From contig JAHBZM010000001.1 in the NCBI GenBank assembly GCA_019635435.1, positions 124,001 through 188,000 on the forward strand: a stretch of 64,000 bases of DNA, given 5' to 3'. The DNA comes from Ramlibacter sp. (GTDB taxonomy: Bacteria; Pseudomonadota; Gammaproteobacteria; Burkholderiales; Burkholderiaceae_C). The notes below the pieces were generated by a model. It was given only the letters and a program-made list of their open reading frames with translations, was not told where the DNA came from and searched no databases. Below, one piece after another: positions 59,343-64,000 of the stretch. Each line of letters opens with the position of its first letter. Positions within the stretch are counted from its first letter, which is position 1. A program made the position numbers and the translations under genes.

Positions 59343-60452
59343 ATGAGTGCAAAGACCAGGGTTGTCGTGGGTTTGAGTGGCGGTGTGGACTCCGCGGTCA
59401 GCGCGCACCTGCTCAAGCAGCAGGGCTACGAGGTCGTCGGCATCTTCATGAAGAACTGGGAAGACGATGACGACAGCGAGTACTGCTCGTCCAACGTCGA
59501 CTTCGTGGACGCCGCCGCCGTGGCCGACGTGATCGGCATCGAGATCGAGCACGTCAACTTCGCCGCCGAGTACAAGGACCGCGTGTTCGCCGAGTTCCTG
59601 CGCGAGTACCAGGCCGGACGCACGCCCAACCCCGACGTGCTGTGCAATGCCGAGATCAAGTTCAAGGCCTTCCTCGACCACGCGATGCGCCTGGGCGCGG
59701 AAAAGATCGCCACCGGGCACTACGCCCGCGTGCGCCACAACCCGGCCACCGGCCGCCACGAACTGCTCAAGGGCCTGGACCCTTCCAAGGACCAGAGCTA
59801 CTTCCTGCACCGCCTGAACCAGGCGCAGCTGTCACGAACGCTGTTTCCCGTGGGTGAACTGCACAAGACCGAGGTGCGCCGGTTGGCCGAAGCCATCGGC
59901 CTGCCCAACGCGAAGAAGAAGGACTCCACCGGCATCTGCTTCATTGGCGAGCGGCCGTTCCGCGAGTTCCTCAACCGCTACATCCGCAAGGAGCCGGGGC
60001 CCGTCAAGGACGAGCGCGGCCGCGTGATCGGCCAGCACCAGGGGCTGAGCTTCTACACGCTGGGGCAGCGCCAGGGCCTGGGCATTGGCGGCATCAAGGC
60101 CCGGGGCGCCCGGCGCGGCGGCGGCGAGCACGCACCCTGGTTCGTGGCGCGCAAGGACATGGAGGCCAACACGCTGTGGGTGGTGCAGGGCCACGACCAC
60201 CCCTGGCTGCAGTCACTGGCGCTGGACGCCGACGACGCCAGCTGGACCGGCGCGCCGCCAGCCGCCGGCCCCTACGCCGCCAAGACACGCTACCGCCAGG
60301 CCGACGCGCCCTGCACGCTCGCGCCGGGCGCCAACGGGGCCTTTCACCTGGACTTTGCCGACCCGCAATGGGCGGTCACCCCGGGCCAGTCGGCCGTGCT
60401 GTACCAAGGCGACGTCTGCCTGGGCGGCGGCGTGATTGCCGCCAGGGCCTGA
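59343..60452 (+). CDS. mnmA: tRNA-specific 2-thiouridylase MnmA
   Basis: A 369-residue enzyme that thiolates U34 of tRNA. The PP-loop is VVVGLSGGVDSAVSAHLL, the first catalytic Cys is in NPDVLCNAEIKFKAFLDHA, and the second is in DSTGICFIGERPFREFL. Length and the C-terminal barrel are normal. Its start is 21 bases from the divergent Pro-rich protein gene. The 101 bases after its stop hold a GGGC/GCCC hairpin near 60500 and no other feature I can name. Confidence 0.96.
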   Translation: MSAKTRVVVGLSGGVDSAVSAHLLKQQGYEVVGIFMKNWEDDDDSEYCSSNVDFVDAAAVADVIGIEIEHVNFAAEYKDRVFAEFLREYQAGRTPNPDVLCNAEIKFKAFLDHAMRLGAEKIATGHYARVRHNPATGRHELLKGLDPSKDQSYFLHRLNQAQLSRTLFPVGELHKTEVRRLAEAIGLPNAKKKDSTGICFIGERPFREFLNRYIRKEPGPVKDERGRVIGQHQGLSFYTLGQRQGLGIGGIKARGARRGGGEHAPWFVARKDMEANTLWVVQGHDHPWLQSLALDADDASWTGAPPAAGPYAAKTRYRQADAPCTLAPGANGAFHLDFADPQWAVTPGQSAVLYQGDVCLGGGVIAARA

Positions 60453-60553
60453 ACAAATCAGGCGCCACGCACAGCCGGACGCTGTGTTGTCCTACTCGGG
60501 CCTCGGTAGCCCGGGGCTAACGTGACAGACCCTGTCTACGTTTCCCCTTGCCC

Positions 60554-61474
60554 ATGGCCAGTTCTGCCTCGCGAGTCCTGTGGAAAGGTGCCATCAGCTT
60601 CGGGCTGGTGCACATTCCCGTTGCCCTGCACCCCGCCACGGTCGCCGGCGGGCTCGACTTCGACTGGCTGGACAAGCGCAGCATGGACCCGGTGGGCTAC
60701 AAGCGCATCAACAAGAAAACCGGCAAGGAAGTCGCCAGCGCCAACATCGTCAAGGGCCTGGAGTACGAAGACGGCCAGTACGTGGTGCTGAGCAACGAGG
60801 AGATCAGCGCCGCCTACCCCCGGGCCACGCAGACCATCTCGATCGAAACCTTCATTGCCGCGCCCGAGCTGCCCTTCCTGTACCTGGAGCGGCCCTACTA
60901 TGTGGCGCCCATCAACAAGGGCGCCAAGGTCTACGCGCTGCTGCGCGAAACCCTGCGCAAGACCGGGCGCATCGGCATTGCGCGGGTGGTGATCCAGACC
61001 CGCGAACACCTGGCCGCGCTGGTGCCATCGGGCGACGGCCTGGTGCTCAACCTGCTGCGCTGGGGCGACGAGATCCGGCCCATGGAGGGCCTGAACCTGC
61101 CCCCCCAAAGCGCCAAATCAGCCGGGCTGAGCGAGCGTGAGCTCAAGATGGCGGCGCAGCTGGTGGAAGACATGAGCGGCGAATGGAAGCCCGAGAGCTT
61201 CCGCGACCTGTTTCGCGACGAGGTCATGGCCCTGGTCAAGCGCAAGGTCAAGGCCGGCGAGACCGAAACGGTGACCCCCATAGAGCCCCAGGAACCACCG
61301 GGCGCCGGCGGCGCCCAGATCATCGACCTGACCGAGCTGCTGCAGCGCAGCCTGCGCAAGGGGGACGGCAAGGGTGCGGCCCAACCGGCACCGCCGCGCA
61401 AGACAGCGCGCAAAACCACACGCAAAGCCGCCGCCCGCAAAGCCACGCCGGCACGCCGCAAGACCGGCACCTGA
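60554..61474 (+). CDS. ku: Ku protein, non-homologous end joining
   Basis: A 306-residue bacterial Ku. SSASRVLWKGAISFGLVHIPVALHP is the family start, RSMDPVGYKRINKKTGKEV the beta-barrel ring region, and LTELLQRSLRKG the SPOC-adjacent part. A lysine/arginine-rich tail (KTARKTTRKAAARKATPARRKTGT-like) follows and is typical of Ku proteins that bind DNA more strongly. It recruits LigD, encoded 26 bases downstream, for end joining. Start at the ATG of 60554. Confidence 0.95.
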   Translation: MASSASRVLWKGAISFGLVHIPVALHPATVAGGLDFDWLDKRSMDPVGYKRINKKTGKEVASANIVKGLEYEDGQYVVLSNEEISAAYPRATQTISIETFIAAPELPFLYLERPYYVAPINKGAKVYALLRETLRKTGRIGIARVVIQTREHLAALVPSGDGLVLNLLRWGDEIRPMEGLNLPPQSAKSAGLSERELKMAAQLVEDMSGEWKPESFRDLFRDEVMALVKRKVKAGETETVTPIEPQEPPGAGGAQIIDLTELLQRSLRKGDGKGAAQPAPPRKTARKTTRKAAARKATPARRKTGT

Positions 61475-61500
61475 GCGCCGCCAGCCCCCTTTTCCAAGCC

Positions 61501-63978
61501 ATGGCCCAGCGAGACAAGCTCCAGCCCTACCGTGACAAACGCAACTTTGCCCTCACGCCCGAACCCGCCGCCAGCGGCCCCGGGGCCGGGGGCAAACTGA
61601 CCTACGTCATCCAGAAGCACTGGGCCAGCCACCTGCACTACGACCTGCGGCTCGAACTGGACGGCACGCTCAAGAGCTGGGCCGTGCCCAAGGGCCCCAG
61701 CCTGGACCCCGCCGACAAGCGCATGGCGGTGCAGGTCGAGGACCATCCGCTGGCCTATGGCGACTTTGAAGGCAGCATCCCCAAGGGCCAGTACGGCGGC
61801 GGGGACGTCATCGTGTGGGACCGCGGCACCTGGGTGCCGCACGGAGACCCGCGCAAAGCCTGGCGCGCGGGCAAGCTCAAGTTCGAGCTGCGCGGCGAGA
61901 AGCTGCACGGCCACTGGACCCTGGTGCGCATGCGGGGCAAGGAGACCGACAGCCAACCGGCGTGGCTGCTGATCAAGGAAGCCGACGCGGCCGCCCGCAC
62001 CGACGGCTACGACATCACCCGCGCCCGGCCGGCCAGCGTCCTGCGGGCCGCGCCTGCGCGTCCGCACGGCAAGAGGAAGGGCGCCTCGGCCGTGCTGCCG
62101 GCCGAAGCCCGCGCGGCCCGCCTGCCCGTGGCGCTGGCACCGCAGCTGGCCACCCTGGCCGCGGCGCCGCCGGACGGGGCGCAGGACTGGCTCTACGAAG
62201 CCAAGCTCGACGGCTACCGCCTGCTCGCGCGCGTGGACGCCGGCAAGGTGAAGCTGTTCACCCGCAACGGCCACGACTGGACCCAGCGCCTGCCCGAACT
62301 GGCCCGCGCCGTGACGCAACTGCCGCTGCGCTCGGGCTGGCTGGACGGCGAGATCGTGGTGCCCGGCGCCAATGACGCGCCCGACTTCCAGGCGCTGCAG
62401 GCGGCGTTTGAAGGCAACCGGCGCGAGCACATCGTCTACTACCTGTTCGACCTGCCGTACTACGCTGGCCATGACCTGCGCGCCGTGCCGCTGGACGAGC
62501 GGCGCACCCTGCTCAAGGGCCTGTTCATCGGCCAGACGCCGGCGCAGGTGCGTTTCAGCGAATCGTTCGACGTGCCGCCCCACGACCTGCTGGCCGCGGC
62601 CTGCCGGCTGGGCCTGGAGGGCGTGATCGGCAAGCGGCGCGACGCACCCTACGTGTCGCAGCGCTCGGCCGACTGGATCAAGCTCAAGTGCACGCAGCGC
62701 CAGGAGTTCGTGGTGGTCGGCTACACCGACCCCCAAGGCACGCGCGAAGGCCTGGGGGCGCTGCTGCTGGCCGTGCACGACCGCGCCGGCCAGCTGCGCT
62801 ACGCCGGCAACGTGGGCAGCGGTTTCACCGACCGCCAGCTGGTCACGCTGGAAAAGCAGCTCACGTCGCTGCACGCGCCGCGCAGCGCCCTGCCCCCCAC
62901 GCGCGGCCTGGGCCCGGTGCACTGGGTCCGCCCCGAGTTGCTGGCCGAGGTGTCCTTTGGGGAATGGACGCGCAGCGGCCGCATCCGCCAGGCCGTGTTC
63001 CGCGGCCTGCGCGAGGACAAGAAGCCGCAGGCCATCGTGCGCGAGCAGCCGCTGGCGCCCCAACGCCTGGCGGCCGCCACCCGGGCCCGCAAGGGCCCGG
63101 TGCTCACCCATCCGGGCCGCGTGATCGACCCCGCCAGCGGCACCACCAAGGGCGAACTGGCCGACTATTACGCGCGCGCCGCGGCGCTGATCCTGCCGCA
63201 CCTGAAGGACCGGCCGGTGGCCCTGGTGCGCGCCCCGGGCGGGGTAACGCAGCCGCTGTTTTTCCAGAAACACGCCGACGATGCCGAACTGCCGGGCGTG
63301 CGCCGGCTCGACCCCTCGCTGGACCCGGGCCACGAGCCGCTGCTGGCCGTGGCCGGCGCCCAAGCCCTGCAGTCGCTCGCGCAGATGAACGTGGTGGAGC
63401 TGCACACCTGGAACGCCACGGCCCGGGCCATCGACCGGCCCGACCGCATGACCTTTGACCTCGATCCCGGCGAGGGCACGCCCTGGATCCATGTGCAGCA
63501 AGGCGCCCAGCTGGTGCAGGTGGCGCTGCAGGAGCTGGGCCTGCCGGCCTTCCTCAAGACCAGCGGCGGCAAGGGCCTGCACGTGGTGGTGCCGCTGCGC
63601 CGCCACTACGGCTGGGAGGCGGTCAAGGGCTTTTCACAGGCCATCGTGCAGCACCTCGCGGCCACGCTGCCCGAACGCTTTGTGGCAAAGAGCGGGCCGC
63701 GCAACCGCGTGGGCAAGATCTTTGTGGACTACCTGCGCAACGGCTTTGGCGCCACCACCGTGAGCGCGTGGTCGGTGCGCGCGCGCGCGGGGCTGGGGGT
63801 GTCGGTGCCCGTGGCGTGGAGCGAACTGGGCGCGCTGACCGGCGGCGCCCACTGGACGCTGGCCAACATCGCGCCGCGGCTGGCCACCGGCAACCAGCCC
63901 TGGGCCGGCTACCACGCCGCGCGCAAGGGCCTGTCGGCGGCCATGAAACAGCTGGGTTTCCAGCCTGGGGCGGCTTGA
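61501..63978 (+). CDS. ligD: ATP-dependent DNA ligase LigD (PE-LIG-POL)
   Basis: An 825-residue multidomain NHEJ enzyme. Residues about 1-165 are the 3'-phosphoesterase (VIQKHWASHLHYDLRLEL, DVIVWDRGTW), about 195-500 the ligase (catalytic Lys in YEAKLDGYR, then GWLDGEIVV, GVIGKRRDAPY, DWIKLKC), and about 530-825 the polymerase (RMTFDLDPGEG with the metal Asp pair, and TSGGKGLHVVVPL). The domain order PE-LIG-POL is that of Pseudomonas. It is coupled to ku. Complete; the window ends 22 bases later. Confidence 0.96.
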   Translation: MAQRDKLQPYRDKRNFALTPEPAASGPGAGGKLTYVIQKHWASHLHYDLRLELDGTLKSWAVPKGPSLDPADKRMAVQVEDHPLAYGDFEGSIPKGQYGGGDVIVWDRGTWVPHGDPRKAWRAGKLKFELRGEKLHGHWTLVRMRGKETDSQPAWLLIKEADAAARTDGYDITRARPASVLRAAPARPHGKRKGASAVLPAEARAARLPVALAPQLATLAAAPPDGAQDWLYEAKLDGYRLLARVDAGKVKLFTRNGHDWTQRLPELARAVTQLPLRSGWLDGEIVVPGANDAPDFQALQAAFEGNRREHIVYYLFDLPYYAGHDLRAVPLDERRTLLKGLFIGQTPAQVRFSESFDVPPHDLLAAACRLGLEGVIGKRRDAPYVSQRSADWIKLKCTQRQEFVVVGYTDPQGTREGLGALLLAVHDRAGQLRYAGNVGSGFTDRQLVTLEKQLTSLHAPRSALPPTRGLGPVHWVRPELLAEVSFGEWTRSGRIRQAVFRGLREDKKPQAIVREQPLAPQRLAAATRARKGPVLTHPGRVIDPASGTTKGELADYYARAAALILPHLKDRPVALVRAPGGVTQPLFFQKHADDAELPGVRRLDPSLDPGHEPLLAVAGAQALQSLAQMNVVELHTWNATARAIDRPDRMTFDLDPGEGTPWIHVQQGAQLVQVALQELGLPAFLKTSGGKGLHVVVPLRRHYGWEAVKGFSQAIVQHLAATLPERFVAKSGPRNRVGKIFVDYLRNGFGATTVSAWSVRARAGLGVSVPVAWSELGALTGGAHWTLANIAPRLATGNQPWAGYHAARKGLSAAMKQLGFQPGAA

Positions 63979-64000
63979 TGGCCCCCGCAGCCCCGTGACA

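Noticed and set aside
60453..60553. Possible small RNA or terminator after mnmA
   Set aside because: There is a GGGC/GCCC hairpin but no T-run or known RNA pattern, so it is not called.
60931..63606. A very long open frame on the minus strand opposite ku and ligD
   Set aside because: Ku and LigD have clear motifs and catalytic residues on the plus strand; the minus frame is composition-driven.

Overview
The window is high-GC chromosomal DNA of a betaproteobacterium, most likely a member of the Comamonadaceae (Burkholderiales). The evidence is the gene content and order (bamE-dapB-exbB-exbD-leuS-lptE, hpf-ptsN-hprK, proA-gshA-kup-gshB, pntAA-pntAB-pntB), the Burkholderiales-type glutamate-cysteine ligase, and a family of short dispersed repeats. 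It is mostly core chromosome, with several accessory insertions. I see no tRNA, rRNA, CRISPR array, IS element or prophage.

Layout. 1-1190: a HigB/HigA-type toxin-antitoxin operon that runs without a gap into a zinc-ribbon protein cut by the window edge; an inverted repeat upstream is a likely operator. 1276-9533: a polyol utilisation operon (binding protein, two permeases, ATPase, D-arabinitol 4-dehydrogenase, SDR polyol dehydrogenase, AraC regulator, sugar kinase). 9812-15242: small accessory genes (a hydrolase-like protein, two glutathione S-transferases with a divergent LysR regulator, a CWC protein, an MFS exporter, a YafJ-type amidotransferase). 15205-17635: a secreted S8 protease ending in a GlyGly-CTERM-like tail, divergent from a small rhomboid that looks like its rhombosortase. 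17654-26734: an unknown protein, gshB, a BenE-type transporter, an NTF2-like protein with a polysaccharide deacetylase, kup, gshA and proA.

26777-33260: the usual leuS-lptE-holA-proA row is interrupted twice, by an AraC/tannase pair between proA and holA and by an Lrp/ornithine cyclodeaminase/arginase unit between holA and lptE. 33257-41494: lptE, leuS, exbD, exbB, dapB, bamE, fur, hprK, ptsN and hpf. 41798-44981: a patatin-like lipase, corA behind a strong leader hairpin, and an MTA/SAH nucleosidase. 45065-50717: a peptide ABC transporter with the binding protein last and a clear terminator. 50782-57338: fadD, a three-subunit transhydrogenase and an ExbB-ExbD-ExbD set. 57415-63978: a Nudix hydrolase, a proline-rich anchored protein, mnmA, and a Ku/LigD end-joining pair.

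How the genes work together: polyol uptake feeds two dehydrogenases and a sugar kinase; gshA, gshB and the two transferases make and use glutathione; arginase and ornithine cyclodeaminase take arginine to proline under an Lrp regulator; ExbB/ExbD sets supply proton-driven energy to envelope proteins; Ku and LigD form a complete minimal NHEJ system. The most unusual sequence-level observations are dispersed repeats that have been absorbed in frame into leuS and proA, a second repeat at transporter gene edges, the toxin-antitoxin/zinc-ribbon module, and the structured leader of corA.
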